DNA from: Dysgonamonadaceae bacterium
GTDB lineage: Bacteria; Bacteroidota; Bacteroidia; Bacteroidales; Azobacteroidaceae
Assembly: GCA_031289145.1 (NCBI GenBank)
Contig: JAITQA010000054.1
Location: 1-64,000, forward strand
DNA length: 64,000 bases
Direction: 5' to 3'
Positions 1 through 9,718 of this stretch are shown here, piece by piece. Numbering within the stretch: position 1 is the first letter of the stretch; the number at the start of each line of letters is the position of its first letter. Below the pieces are notes generated by a model. It did not search any database. It had not been told where the DNA came from and saw nothing but the letters and a program-made list of their open reading frames with translations. Both the position numbers and the translations under genes were made by a program.

Positions 1-2
1 AA

Positions 3-1352
3 TCAGTTTCCGGTCTTGGTCAGTCTTTCTCGGAGGGCGATGGCTTTCTTGTCTGGTTGGCGCCTGACCCTGTAGGGAAAGGAGTCAAAGGTCTGATAAA
101 ATCCGGGGGTATCATAGAATTGCCTTATATCGACAACCTCAACGTTGATCCCCTTGTACATTGGACGCATGAATATGCAGCGTCTGTATCTACTTTTTTC
201 GGATGGAAAGACGAAGGCAGTTCTATCAATCGAACCACAACATCGGTAAGCGCCACTCGCGACTTGAGCAAGGCTTATCGTTTGGCCGGTCGGGAAGTAA
301 ATGAACCCTTGACCTTCGGTACGGCCAATTTCGCCATAGCCGGTAATCCGTATATGAGCAGCATCAACTTTGCTCAATTGCAAACGGAAAATCCATCTGT
401 CACCAAAGGCACTTACTATATATGGATTGGTCCTGGAAGTAACAACAGCACTCCCGGAAGTTATGCGGTATATAATGTATGTACCGGTACTACTACCGGT
501 CGCACCGATGTTGAATTGAGCGATAGCATTGCACCCATGCAATCGTTTATCATTGAAAAATCATCTGATGCAGGCGCTTCTGCAACTTTGAATTTCGATC
601 TGGCCACAATCGGCGTTACCGCTGGTAGCCGTCCGATCTTACGTTCAGCCACTCCGCAAGGTGACAAACTGGCTATCGTCGCATCGACTGCTCAGGCAGG
701 CGTGCGCACCGTGATTGCTTCCCGTCAGGAAGGCAGCAGCAGTTTTGGCCCGGCCGATTCCCGCAAACTTTTTGATGCAATCAACAGCATCCCCGAAGTC
801 TATACACTCAAACCGGGTGCGAATAAGGCACAGGTGGCTACGGCCGTCAATGTGTTGGACGAAATCACCGGTGAAACACTTATTCCTTTGGTCATATCGA
901 CGACTTATAAAGGTGAACTGACCTTTACCTTTAGCGGTATGGATACTTACTATGCACGTATTTCCCTGTTGGATACGGAAAGAAATACGGAAATCGACTT
1001 GACGGGCAAAGCGCAATACGAATACAAGTTCAATTATGTACCCGCACAGTCCGGTGGAACGACCGTCTCCAACGACAGCCGCTTCTTTATCCGGCTGCAT
1101 AAAGTTGCTACCGGCATAGCGGATGTGGCATCGGAAGCTGTCCGGATATATGCACCTTATCCCGGAACGCTGCAAGTGGTATCTACACACCCGCTACATC
1201 AGGTGATGGTGTATAACCTGCAGGGTGCAAGGATTTACAATGCACAGATTCAGACCAATACACACAAAGTGGATGGTCTTGCTGCCGGTGTTTACCTTGT
1301 AAAGGTTGTCAGTAACAATACGGTGAAAACGGAAAAGGTAATTGTCAGGTAA
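3..1352 (+). CDS. T9SS type A sorting domain-containing protein, C-terminal part (5' truncated by window edge)
   Basis: Frame is open upstream of the TTG at 57 to the window edge (..SVSGLGQSFSEGDGFLVWLAPDP..). C-terminus VVSTHPLHQVMVYNLQGARIYNAQIQTNTHKVDGLAAGVYLVKVVSNNTVKTEKVIVR is a typical Por secretion/type A sorting tail. Confidence 0.85.
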   Translation, partial: SVSGLGQSFSEGDGFLVWLAPDPVGKGVKGLIKSGGIIELPYIDNLNVDPLVHWTHEYAASVSTFFGWKDEGSSINRTTTSVSATRDLSKAYRLAGREVNEPLTFGTANFAIAGNPYMSSINFAQLQTENPSVTKGTYYIWIGPGSNNSTPGSYAVYNVCTGTTTGRTDVELSDSIAPMQSFIIEKSSDAGASATLNFDLATIGVTAGSRPILRSATPQGDKLAIVASTAQAGVRTVIASRQEGSSSFGPADSRKLFDAINSIPEVYTLKPGANKAQVATAVNVLDEITGETLIPLVISTTYKGELTFTFSGMDTYYARISLLDTERNTEIDLTGKAQYEYKFNYVPAQSGGTTVSNDSRFFIRLHKVATGIADVASEAVRIYAPYPGTLQVVSTHPLHQVMVYNLQGARIYNAQIQTNTHKVDGLAAGVYLVKVVSNNTVKTEKVIVR

Positions 1353-1383
1353 GGCTTTAACGATGACGCCCGATTGATAGAAA

Positions 1384-1444
1384 AAAGGAATGGAGAGAGA
1401 AGAAACGGCGGCAAAGCCGCCGTTTCTTCTCTCTCCATTCCTTT
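1384..1444. terminator. Perfect 29-bp stem / 3-nt loop hairpin downstream of the T9SS gene
   Basis: aaaggaatggagagagaagaaacggcggc-aaa-gccgccgtttcttctctctccattccttt; left arm 1384-1412, loop 1413-1415, right arm 1416-1444. Confidence 0.7.
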
Positions 1445-1654
1445 CCTAAAAAAAGATTTCGCCGTCCTGTCGACTAAGAGAGCGAAGCGAACGCATGGAG
1501 ACATCTTCTGCTAATCGTTAAGCACTTACCTGACAATCTTCTTGCAGTCCTGATAAGGACGGTACTTTCAGGTCAAGTGAAATACCTGAAAAGCGAAATA
1601 GCACCTCAAAAAAAGTTTTAGCCGTTTTCTATGGCATTGAAAGAATTTTTTTTG

Positions 1655-1662
1655 TACATTTG
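1655..1662 (+). promoter_or_regulatory. Bacteroidetes -7 box (TACATTTG) upstream of ansA
   Basis: TAnnTTTG consensus about 27 nt upstream of the ATG at 1689. Confidence 0.5.
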
Positions 1663-1688
1663 CAAAAAAACAAAGAATCAGTGTTATT

Positions 1689-2729
1689 ATGTTAGATTTA
1701 AATGCCTCAGTACTGTTGATATATACCGGAGGAACTATCGGAATGATAGAAGACTCCCAGACAGGCGCTTTAAAATCGTATGATTTCAATTATTTAAAAG
1801 ACTACGTCCCGGAATTACAACGCCTCAAATTCAATATTGACAGTATCCAATTCAAACAACCGATAGATTCTTCGGATATGAGTCCTGAAGAATGGAAAAA
1901 AATTGTACAAATTATCGAAGAAAACTACCATAAGTATGATGGTTTTGTTGTTCTTCAGGGTACAGACACCATGGCTTACTCGGCTTCAGCATTGAGTTTT
2001 ATGCTGGAAGATTTGAACAAACCGGTTATTTTGACCGGCTCGCAATTACCGATTGGTAAAATCCGGACAGACGGTAAGGAAAATCTGGTTACGGCCTTAG
2101 AAATTGCAGTGGATAAAGACCCGGAAGGGAATGCTTTAGCCCCGGAAGTATGTATTTTTTTTCAGAATTTGTTGATGCGAGGGAATCGTACAGCCAAGAT
2201 AAATGCGGATTACTTTAAAGCTTTCAATTCATTTAATTATCCGGTGCTGGCAGAGGCCGGAACTTATATCCATTACCGGCATGAAGTGATTCATCATCCG
2301 GATAAAACCTGTATTCCCCAATTTCATTATTTATTGGACAAGAATGTAAGTATCATCAAACTTTTCCCCGGTATTTCGACGGAGATTTTGGACGCAATGA
2401 TACAGATTCCTCACTTGAAAGGAATTGTTTTAGAAACTTATGGCGCCGGTAATGCTTCCGGCGATGCCCATTTTCTGAATAGTATCAAAGCAGCTATCGA
2501 CAAGGGAATTGTTGTGGTAAATGTAACGCAATGTGCACATGGTTCGGTAAATATGGACCGCTACCAAACAGGAAAAACTTTGAAAAATATCGGTGTACTG
2601 TCCGGTTATGATATGACAACAGAGGCAGCTATTACCAAATTGATGTTTCTTTTTGGTCATAAATTAAGTCCTGAAGAAGTAAAAGAACGAATAAAATTAT
2701 CTTTAGCCGGAGAAATGACAGTTAAATAG
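1689..2729 (+). CDS. ansA: Type I L-asparaginase
   Basis: N-terminal IYTGGTIGMIED and VVLQGTDTMAYSASALSFML motifs of type I asparaginases. Confidence 0.92.
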   Translation: MLDLNASVLLIYTGGTIGMIEDSQTGALKSYDFNYLKDYVPELQRLKFNIDSIQFKQPIDSSDMSPEEWKKIVQIIEENYHKYDGFVVLQGTDTMAYSASALSFMLEDLNKPVILTGSQLPIGKIRTDGKENLVTALEIAVDKDPEGNALAPEVCIFFQNLLMRGNRTAKINADYFKAFNSFNYPVLAEAGTYIHYRHEVIHHPDKTCIPQFHYLLDKNVSIIKLFPGISTEILDAMIQIPHLKGIVLETYGAGNASGDAHFLNSIKAAIDKGIVVVNVTQCAHGSVNMDRYQTGKTLKNIGVLSGYDMTTEAAITKLMFLFGHKLSPEEVKERIKLSLAGEMTVK

Positions 2730-2784
2730 AAAGCAATCTTGCAGGATTTTTTCTACAAAAGGTATTTATTTATCCAAATTTTGT

Positions 2785-2792
2785 TACCTTTG
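2785..2792 (+). promoter_or_regulatory. -7 box TACCTTTG upstream of the nqr operon
   Basis: TAnnTTTG match 28 nt before the probable nqrA ATG at 2820. Confidence 0.5.
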
Positions 2793-2819
2793 CAAGACTA
2801 TTTTTTGACAATCATTTTT

Positions 2820-4205
2820 ATGACTACCATCATCAAAATACGAAATGGCTTAGCTATCAACTTGGAAGGTAAGGCAGAACTCACACTTTGTGATTCTGTT
2901 TCTTATAAATCAGAGTTTTATGCGATATTCCCGGATGATTTTCCGGGCTTCGTACCGAAAATTTGCGTCAAACCCGGCGACAGGGTATTAGCCGGAACAG
3001 CCCTCATGTATGATAAAAACCGTCCCGAAATTAAACTTACTTCTCCTGTCAGCGGGACAATTGAACTGGTGAACCGGGGCGAAAAGCGAAAATTGCTAAA
3101 TGTCATCATCAAAGCCGATAAGGAAAACGAATACCTGAATTTCGGTGAAAAAGACCTGAAGTCCATGACTCCGGAAGAGATAAAATCCTTGTTGGCTGAA
3201 ACCGGAATCTTTGCTTTCATCCGGCAACGTCCATACGCTGTTATCGCCAATCCAAAAGATATTCCCCGTGATATTTTTGTGACCGGTTTTTGCTCGGCGC
3301 CCTTAGCGCCCGATTTTGAAATACAGTTGAATAATGCCGGTGAATCGGATGCTTTTCAAACGGGTTTGACTGTTCTGGCTATGCTGACTTCCGGCAAAGT
3401 ATACCTGGGTATATGCAACACAGCCAAACTTCCCTGTCTGAAAGAAGCAAAAAATGTCGAAATCGTTACTTTTGAAGGGCCGCATCCGGCCGGGAACGTT
3501 AGCGTTCAGCTAAATCATATCAAACCTGTCAACAAAGGTGAAATCGTGTGGACAATGAACGCTTCCGACGTCTCTTTTATCGGGCGTTTATTCCTTCATG
3601 AAAAAGTCGTTCTTGACCGGCTTGTCGCGCTTACAGGTTCGGAAGTTCCGAAAAACGACCGTACGTATTATCACTCAACTGTAGGCGTTTGTCTCGAAGA
3701 TATGGTGAAAAATTGTACGGAACAATCACAAAAACACTTACGTTACACCAGCGGAAATGTTTTGACGGGTACGCAAATTCCCTCCAACGGCTTTTTACAT
3801 GCATTTGACAACCAAGTGACTGTTATCCCCGAAGGTGATGAAACACATGATTTTCTGGGCTGGATTACGCCGGGGTTCGATAAATTTTCCATGAACCGGA
3901 GTTTTCCCGCTTTCATCGTTCAGGCATTGACAAAGAAAGCATACAAGATGGATGCGCGTATCAAGGGTGGTCGCCGGGCTATGATTATGTCTAATGAATG
4001 GGACAAAGTGTTTCCGATGGATATTCACCCGGAATTTTTGGTCAGGGCTATTCTTTCCAAGGATATTGAAAAAATGGAAGACCTTGGTATTTACGAAGTT
4101 GCACCGGAAGATTTTGCCTTGTGCGAATTTGTCGATACGTCTAAAATGGAATTACAAGCCATTGTAAGACAAGGTTTGGATTGGCTTTATAAGGAATTGA
4201 GTTAA
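2820..4205 (+). CDS. nqrA: Na+-translocating NADH:quinone reductase subunit A
   Basis: MTTIIKIRNGLAINLEGKAE... NqrA-like; first gene of an nqrABCDEF order. The ORF track starts at 2739, but the ATG at 2820 lies behind the promoter box. Confidence 0.93.
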   Translation: MTTIIKIRNGLAINLEGKAELTLCDSVSYKSEFYAIFPDDFPGFVPKICVKPGDRVLAGTALMYDKNRPEIKLTSPVSGTIELVNRGEKRKLLNVIIKADKENEYLNFGEKDLKSMTPEEIKSLLAETGIFAFIRQRPYAVIANPKDIPRDIFVTGFCSAPLAPDFEIQLNNAGESDAFQTGLTVLAMLTSGKVYLGICNTAKLPCLKEAKNVEIVTFEGPHPAGNVSVQLNHIKPVNKGEIVWTMNASDVSFIGRLFLHEKVVLDRLVALTGSEVPKNDRTYYHSTVGVCLEDMVKNCTEQSQKHLRYTSGNVLTGTQIPSNGFLHAFDNQVTVIPEGDETHDFLGWITPGFDKFSMNRSFPAFIVQALTKKAYKMDARIKGGRRAMIMSNEWDKVFPMDIHPEFLVRAILSKDIEKMEDLGIYEVAPEDFALCEFVDTSKMELQAIVRQGLDWLYKELS

Positions 4206-4233
4206 TAGATGGGCGGTAATTTAAAGAATATAT

Positions 4234-5424
4234 ATGCAGTTTTTACGAAAATATTTGGATAAGATAAAACCGAATTTCGAAAAAGGGGGGAAGTTCGCCA
4301 TGTTGCAATCGGTTTTTGACGGATTTGAAACATTCCTGTTTGTGCCGAATAAAACGTCCCGAACGGGTGTGCACATCCACGATGCCATTGATTCCAAGCG
4401 AACGATGTCGATTGTGGTAATCGCCCTGCTCCCTTGTCTGCTGTTCGGTATGTACAACGCTGGGTACCAACATTACCGGGCTATCGGACTGACGGCCGAT
4501 TTCCCAAGCACTTTTATTTACGGCTTGTTGGCTGTCCTGCCGGTTGTCGCTGTTTCGTATATAGTCGGTCTGGGAATAGAGTTTGTCGTCGCCCAATGGA
4601 AGGGCCATGAAATACAGGAAGGGTTTTTGGTGTCGGGGATACTGATTCCGCTGATTGTTCCCATTGATACGCCACTTTGGATGATTGCGCTGGCAACGGC
4701 TTTTGCCGTTATTTTTGCCAAAGAAGTCTTTGGCGGCACGGGATTCAATATCTGGAATGTGGCTTTGGTTGCAAGGGCTTTCCTGTTCTTCGCCTATCCG
4801 TCCAAAATGTCGGGCGATTCGGTTTTTGTGCGGACAAGTGAGACTTTCGGGATAGGAGGCGGACAAGTGATTGACGCTTTTTCGGGCGCAACGCCTTTGG
4901 GACAAATTGCAACGGCAACTTCCAACATACAGGTAAGCGGGATTTTAGGTAATCCGCTGACTTATTGGGACCTGTTTTTGGGCTTGATTCCGGGTTCCGT
5001 CGGGGAAACATCCAAGCTATGCATCTTGTTGGGAGCGCTAATTCTCTTAGCCACCGGCATTGCTAACTGGCGCACCATGCTTTCCGTTTTTGCCGGAGGT
5101 ATTTTCACCGCATGGGTTTTTAACCGGATAGGAACGACGCCGACTATGCTGATTTCCCCGTTGGAGCATCTGCTGCTGGGGGGCTTCGCTTTTGGCGCTG
5201 TGTTTATGGCGACCGACCCGGTCACTTCCTGCCGGACACAAGCCGGGAAATATATTTTCGGTTTCTTAGTCGGCATTTTTGCCATAACGGTTCGCGTGCT
5301 GAATCCCGGCTATCCCGAAGGCATGATGCTGGCCATTCTTTTTATGAATTCATTCGTCCCGCTGATTGATTATTTAGTCGTGGAGAGAAACATAAGCAAG
5401 CGGAAGAAAAGAATAAAAAGTTAA
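4234..5424 (+). CDS. nqrB: Na+-translocating NADH:quinone reductase subunit B
   Basis: Polytopic NqrB sequence (HIHDAIDSKRTMSIVVIALLPCLLFGMYNAG; FSGATPLGQ flavinylation-type motif). Confidence 0.95.
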   Translation: MQFLRKYLDKIKPNFEKGGKFAMLQSVFDGFETFLFVPNKTSRTGVHIHDAIDSKRTMSIVVIALLPCLLFGMYNAGYQHYRAIGLTADFPSTFIYGLLAVLPVVAVSYIVGLGIEFVVAQWKGHEIQEGFLVSGILIPLIVPIDTPLWMIALATAFAVIFAKEVFGGTGFNIWNVALVARAFLFFAYPSKMSGDSVFVRTSETFGIGGGQVIDAFSGATPLGQIATATSNIQVSGILGNPLTYWDLFLGLIPGSVGETSKLCILLGALILLATGIANWRTMLSVFAGGIFTAWVFNRIGTTPTMLISPLEHLLLGGFAFGAVFMATDPVTSCRTQAGKYIFGFLVGIFAITVRVLNPGYPEGMMLAILFMNSFVPLIDYLVVERNISKRKKRIKS

Positions 5425-5435
5425 ACAACAGACAA

Positions 5436-6131
5436 ATGAACAAAGAAGGAAATACATATACATTGATTTATTCGGTCGTTATCGTCGTATTGGTGGCTTT
5501 GCTCCTTGCGGTAACCTCTCAGGTTTTACGGCCGAAACAGGCGCAAAATGAAGCTATCGACAAAATACGCCGGATGCTGACCGCTATCAATCTGTCTTCG
5601 ACCAATTCAAATGCCGAGCAATTGTATAAGGAGTATATAACAGATGCTTACTTGGTGGATGCGCAAGGAAACAGAACGGAAGGCGAGGCTTTCGATACCG
5701 AACCGGAAACCGAACTGGCGAAGCCGAAAGCGGAAAGGAAATATCCGGTGTTTGAAGCCGTCGTCGACGGGAACAAAAAATATATTCTCTCCATGCGGGG
5801 CGCAGGGCTTTGGGGCCCGATTTGGGGATTTATTTCCTTGGATGATGATAAGGATACGGTTTTTGGAGCTTCCTTTTCCCATGAAGGCGAAACGCCGGGT
5901 TTGGGCGCAGAAATAGAAAAACAGGAATTCAGCAGGGAATTTATCGGGAAAAAGTTTTTCGACAAGGATGGAAATTTTGTTTCCATTGCTGTGGTGAAAG
6001 CCGGTAAAACAGTACAGGAACAAGATTATGTAGACGGTATTTCAGGCGGAACAATTACCAGCCAAGGGGTAAATGCCATGCTGAAAGCAAGTATCGGAGC
6101 TTACGAACCGTTTTTAAAAATAAAGCAATGA
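5436..6131 (+). CDS. nqrC: Na+-translocating NADH:quinone reductase subunit C
   Basis: Single N-terminal TM plus FMN-binding domain with SGGTITSQGV. Confidence 0.95.
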   Translation: MNKEGNTYTLIYSVVIVVLVALLLAVTSQVLRPKQAQNEAIDKIRRMLTAINLSSTNSNAEQLYKEYITDAYLVDAQGNRTEGEAFDTEPETELAKPKAERKYPVFEAVVDGNKKYILSMRGAGLWGPIWGFISLDDDKDTVFGASFSHEGETPGLGAEIEKQEFSREFIGKKFFDKDGNFVSIAVVKAGKTVQEQDYVDGISGGTITSQGVNAMLKASIGAYEPFLKIKQ

Positions 6132-6748
6132 ACGAAAAAAACAAAGCAATATTATTCAATCCGTTGAGCAAAGACAATCCGGTCACGGTACAAATGTTGG
6201 GCATCTGTTCGGCATTGGCGGTGACCAGCAAGTTAGAACCGGCGGTTATCATGGCCATTTCCGTTACGGCGGTCATCGCTTTCTCGAATCTGATTATTTC
6301 TTTGATACGCAACTCCGTACCCGGAAGAATACGTATCATTGTGCAATTGTTGGTTGTGGCAGCTTTGGTAACCGTCATCAACGAGATTTTAAAGGCTTTT
6401 GCCTACGATGTAAGTAAACAGTTGTCGGTATTTATCGGCTTGATTATTACAAACTGCATTGTAATGGGGCGCCTGGAGGCTTTCGCGCTGGGAAACAAGC
6501 CCTGGCCGTCCTTTTTAGATGGGATAGGCAATGGCGTAGGATACGGTTTGATTCTGGTAATTGTAGGATTTTTCAGAGAACTGTTTGGTTCCGGTACGCT
6601 GTGGGGATTCAGGATTATTCCCGAATCTTTTTACGAAGCCGGCTATGCCAACAACGGATTGATGATTCTTCCGCCCATGGCATTGATTTTGGTGGCTTGT
6701 ATCATTTGGATACACCGGTCAAAAGATAAAAATTTACAGGAAAAATAA
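6128..6748 (+). CDS. nqrD: Na+-translocating NADH:quinone reductase subunit D
   Basis: NPLSKDNPVTVQMLGICSALAVTSKLEPAVIM; overlaps the nqrC stop by 4 nt. Confidence 0.95.
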   Translation: MNEKNKAILFNPLSKDNPVTVQMLGICSALAVTSKLEPAVIMAISVTAVIAFSNLIISLIRNSVPGRIRIIVQLLVVAALVTVINEILKAFAYDVSKQLSVFIGLIITNCIVMGRLEAFALGNKPWPSFLDGIGNGVGYGLILVIVGFFRELFGSGTLWGFRIIPESFYEAGYANNGLMILPPMALILVACIIWIHRSKDKNLQEK

Positions 6749-6778
6749 TTCATAATTGATAATTCATAATTTTTGATT

Positions 6779-7396
6779 ATGCAGGACTATTTAAGTACTT
6801 TTGTTCGTTCCGTTTTCATGGAAAATATGCTCTTCGCGTATTTTCTGGGCATGTGTTCGTTTCTGGCGATATCGAAAAATGTAAAAACGGCTTTCGGGTT
6901 GGGGATTGCAGTGACATTTGTTTTGTTCGTAACCTTGCCCGTCAACTATTTATTGGAGAATTACGTATTAAAGCAAGGCGCATTGAGTTGGCTGGGAGAG
7001 CCGTTTGCCGAAGTGGATTTGAGTTTTCTCAGTTTCATTATTTTTATAGCGGTAGTTGCATCCATTGTTCAATTGCTGGAGATGATAATTGAGAAATTTT
7101 TGCCGGCTTTATATAATTCATTGGGTATTTTTCTGCCGTTGATTGCGGTCAATTGCGCCATATTGGGAGGCAGTTTGTTCATGCAACAAAAAGATTTTCC
7201 GAATACGGGAGTGGCAACCATCTATGGATTGGGTTCCGGTATCGGCTGGTTGATGGCCATTACAGGAATGGCGGCCATTCGGGAGAAATTGCAATATTCC
7301 GATATTCCCAAGCCATTGAAAGGATTAGGGATTGCATTTATCATCACGGCTTTAATGGGATTGGGTTTTATGAGTTTTTCAGGAATAAAAATATAA
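6779..7396 (+). CDS. nqrE: Na+-translocating NADH:quinone reductase subunit E
   Basis: MQDYLSTFVRSVFMENMLFAYFLGMCSFLAISKNVKTA; true ATG at 6779 rather than 6773. Confidence 0.95.
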   Translation: MQDYLSTFVRSVFMENMLFAYFLGMCSFLAISKNVKTAFGLGIAVTFVLFVTLPVNYLLENYVLKQGALSWLGEPFAEVDLSFLSFIIFIAVVASIVQLLEMIIEKFLPALYNSLGIFLPLIAVNCAILGGSLFMQQKDFPNTGVATIYGLGSGIGWLMAITGMAAIREKLQYSDIPKPLKGLGIAFIITALMGLGFMSFSGIKI

Positions 7397-7399
7397 ATT

Positions 7400-8686
7400 A
7401 TGTTGCTGTTAATATCCGGAGGATTGACCATCATCGCAAGCGTAGCAGTTTTTCTGGCGCTGATATTGTTATTTGTCGCCATATTGTTGTTTGCCAAAAG
7501 TAAACTTACACCTTCAGGCAATGTAAAAATTATCGTCAACGATGAAAAGTCGTTCGATGTGGCCCGGGGCGGAACGGTTTTATCCACCTTGCAGTCCAAC
7601 GGAATATTTCTTTCGAGCGCATGTGGCGGAAGCGGTTCTTGCGGACAATGCCGTTGTCGGATTATGGAAGGCGGTGGAGAAATTTTGCCAACTGAAGTCG
7701 GGTTTTTCACCCGCAAACAAATCAAAGACCATTGGCGCTTGGGTTGCCAAACCAAAGTAAAGGAAGACCTGAATATTCGCGTTGCGGAAGAAGTTTTTGG
7801 TGTGAAAGAGTGGGAATGTGAAGTGGTTTCAAATTACAATGTAGCCTCGTTTATCAAGGAATTTGTGGTGAAACTACCGGATGGAGCGCATTTGAATTTC
7901 AAACCCGGTTCGTATATCCAGATAAAAGTGCCCAAATACGAAGTCCCATTTTCAGATTTTAATATTGAAGCCCGTCCTGCCGAAGGACAGGACGCCGACC
8001 GGTTCCGGAAAGAATGGGACAAATTCAGGATGTGGAGCCTGACGGGAAGAAATGCGGAAGAAAATATACGCGCTTATTCCATGGCTAACTATCCGGCCGA
8101 AGGCGATATTGTGATGCTAAATATCCGCATCGCGACTCCGCCTTTCGACAGAAATACGGGAACCTGGAAAGCCGGTGTGCCTTCCGGAATCTGTTCATCC
8201 TATATTTTCGGCCTGAAACCCGGAGATAAAGTATGGATTTCCGGGCCTTACGGCGAATTTCATATCTTAGACACAAAACGCGAAATGCTGTACATCGGCG
8301 GAGGCGCGGGGATGGCTCCTTTGCGGTCTCAACTCCTGCATCTCTTTCATACATTGAAGACTACCGACCGGAAAGTATCGTATTGGTACGGCGCCCGTTC
8401 GAAGAATGAAATCTTTTATGAAGAAGATTTTCGTAAAATTGAAAAAGATTTTCCTAACTTTGCATTCAATATTGCCTTGAGCGAGCCTTTGCCTGAAGAC
8501 AACTGGACAGGCTCTGTCGGATTTATTCACCAGGTTATTTACGACAATTACTTGGCCGGTCATGAAGCGCCCGAAGACATAGAATACTACATGTGTGGTC
8601 CGGGGCCGATGGCAAATGCCGTCAAGGGCATGTTGGACAACTTGGGCGTACCGCCCGAAATGCTGATGTTTGACGATTTCGGATAA
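7400..8686 (+). CDS. nqrF: Na+-translocating NADH:quinone reductase subunit F
   Basis: 2Fe-2S CGGSGSCGQCRC motif followed by an FAD/NADH reductase module. Confidence 0.96.
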   Translation: MLLLISGGLTIIASVAVFLALILLFVAILLFAKSKLTPSGNVKIIVNDEKSFDVARGGTVLSTLQSNGIFLSSACGGSGSCGQCRCRIMEGGGEILPTEVGFFTRKQIKDHWRLGCQTKVKEDLNIRVAEEVFGVKEWECEVVSNYNVASFIKEFVVKLPDGAHLNFKPGSYIQIKVPKYEVPFSDFNIEARPAEGQDADRFRKEWDKFRMWSLTGRNAEENIRAYSMANYPAEGDIVMLNIRIATPPFDRNTGTWKAGVPSGICSSYIFGLKPGDKVWISGPYGEFHILDTKREMLYIGGGAGMAPLRSQLLHLFHTLKTTDRKVSYWYGARSKNEIFYEEDFRKIEKDFPNFAFNIALSEPLPEDNWTGSVGFIHQVIYDNYLAGHEAPEDIEYYMCGPGPMANAVKGMLDNLGVPPEMLMFDDFG

Positions 8687-8717
8687 AATAAATATAATCA
8701 TGTTTAAACACAAAAAA

Positions 8718-9608
8718 ATGAAAACAATTAATGCAATTTTGTTAGTATTGGCCACTGCAACAGTATTTCCTTGCATGGCGGAAGCCGCACCTAAAAAGAA
8801 CATCGGTTTGCAAATGTATTCTTTGCGGAATAATATCGGAAGAAACAGCGAAAACGTTGATTCCATTATTATCAAAATCGGTAAGATGGGCTACAAATAT
8901 GTAGAGACCGCAAACTACAATGAGGGTAAGATTTACGGATTAAGCCCGGAGGAATTCAAGGCCAAATTAGCGGCTAATAAGCTCACGGCTCTCTCCTGCC
9001 ATACAGGGAGATCACTTGCCAAGGTTGTATCGGAAACAAACTGGGACGAGACCTGGGCTTGGTGGGACAAGTGCATTGCGAGCCACAAAGCTGCCGGCAT
9101 GAAGTACATTGTCACTCCTTCGATGCCCGCCGATCTGTCGATTCAGGATTTGCAAACCTACTGCGATTATTACAATAAGATCGGGGAAAAATGCAAAGCA
9201 GCCGGTATGAGATTCGGATACCACAACCATGCCTACGAATTTAGTACAAAATTCGATATCGACGGCAAACAGGTGGCGATGTACGACTATATGGTTGAGC
9301 ACACGGATAAAGATAAAGTTTTCTTCGAAATGGATGTATACTGGGTGATAAAAGGTTTGCGGACTCCGGTTGAACTGTTTAAGAAATATCCGGGAAGATT
9401 TGATGTACTGCATATCAAAGACGAAGCGGAGTTGGGAGAAAGCGGAATGGTCGGATTTGACGCTATTTTCAAGCATATCGGTACGGCCGGAACAAAATAT
9501 CTTATTGTAGAAGTGGAAAATTATAATTTTTCGCCGGAACAATCCGTAAAATTAAGTTTGAATTACCTGAACAAAGCCGGTTTTGTCAAAAAGAACTATT
9601 CAAAATAA
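8718..9608 (+). CDS. Secreted sugar phosphate isomerase/epimerase-like TIM-barrel protein
   Basis: Signal peptide MKTINAILLVLATATVFPCMAEA; KNIGLQMYSLRN and GYHNHAYEF motifs of the xylose-isomerase-like family. Start could be 8700 or 8718. Confidence 0.85.
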   Translation: MKTINAILLVLATATVFPCMAEAAPKKNIGLQMYSLRNNIGRNSENVDSIIIKIGKMGYKYVETANYNEGKIYGLSPEEFKAKLAANKLTALSCHTGRSLAKVVSETNWDETWAWWDKCIASHKAAGMKYIVTPSMPADLSIQDLQTYCDYYNKIGEKCKAAGMRFGYHNHAYEFSTKFDIDGKQVAMYDYMVEHTDKDKVFFEMDVYWVIKGLRTPVELFKKYPGRFDVLHIKDEAELGESGMVGFDAIFKHIGTAGTKYLIVEVENYNFSPEQSVKLSLNYLNKAGFVKKNYSK

Positions 9609-9687
9609 ACGAAAAGTTAAAATACAATTGCTTCAAGTCAATATGTGCACATATTTCACGTATTTCGATAATATTTGATAAAAAATA

Positions 9688-9718
9688 TTTGGTTGTTTAA
9701 TTTAATTTCCTACATTTG
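9688..9718 (+). promoter_or_regulatory. Bacteroidetes promoter, -33 TTTG (9688-9691) and -7 TACATTTG (9711-9718)
   Basis: 19-nt spacing between TTTG and TAnnTTTG. It overlaps the ORF-track 'start' at 9716, so the true start is downstream. Confidence 0.6.

Noticed and set aside
645-1190. 181-aa minus-strand ORF
   Set aside because: Antisense shadow of the T9SS protein; no recognisable domain, and the plus-strand frame has clear family features.
4243-4905. 220-aa minus-strand ORF over nqrB
   Set aside because: Shadow ORF of a highly conserved gene; composition is typical of antisense frames.
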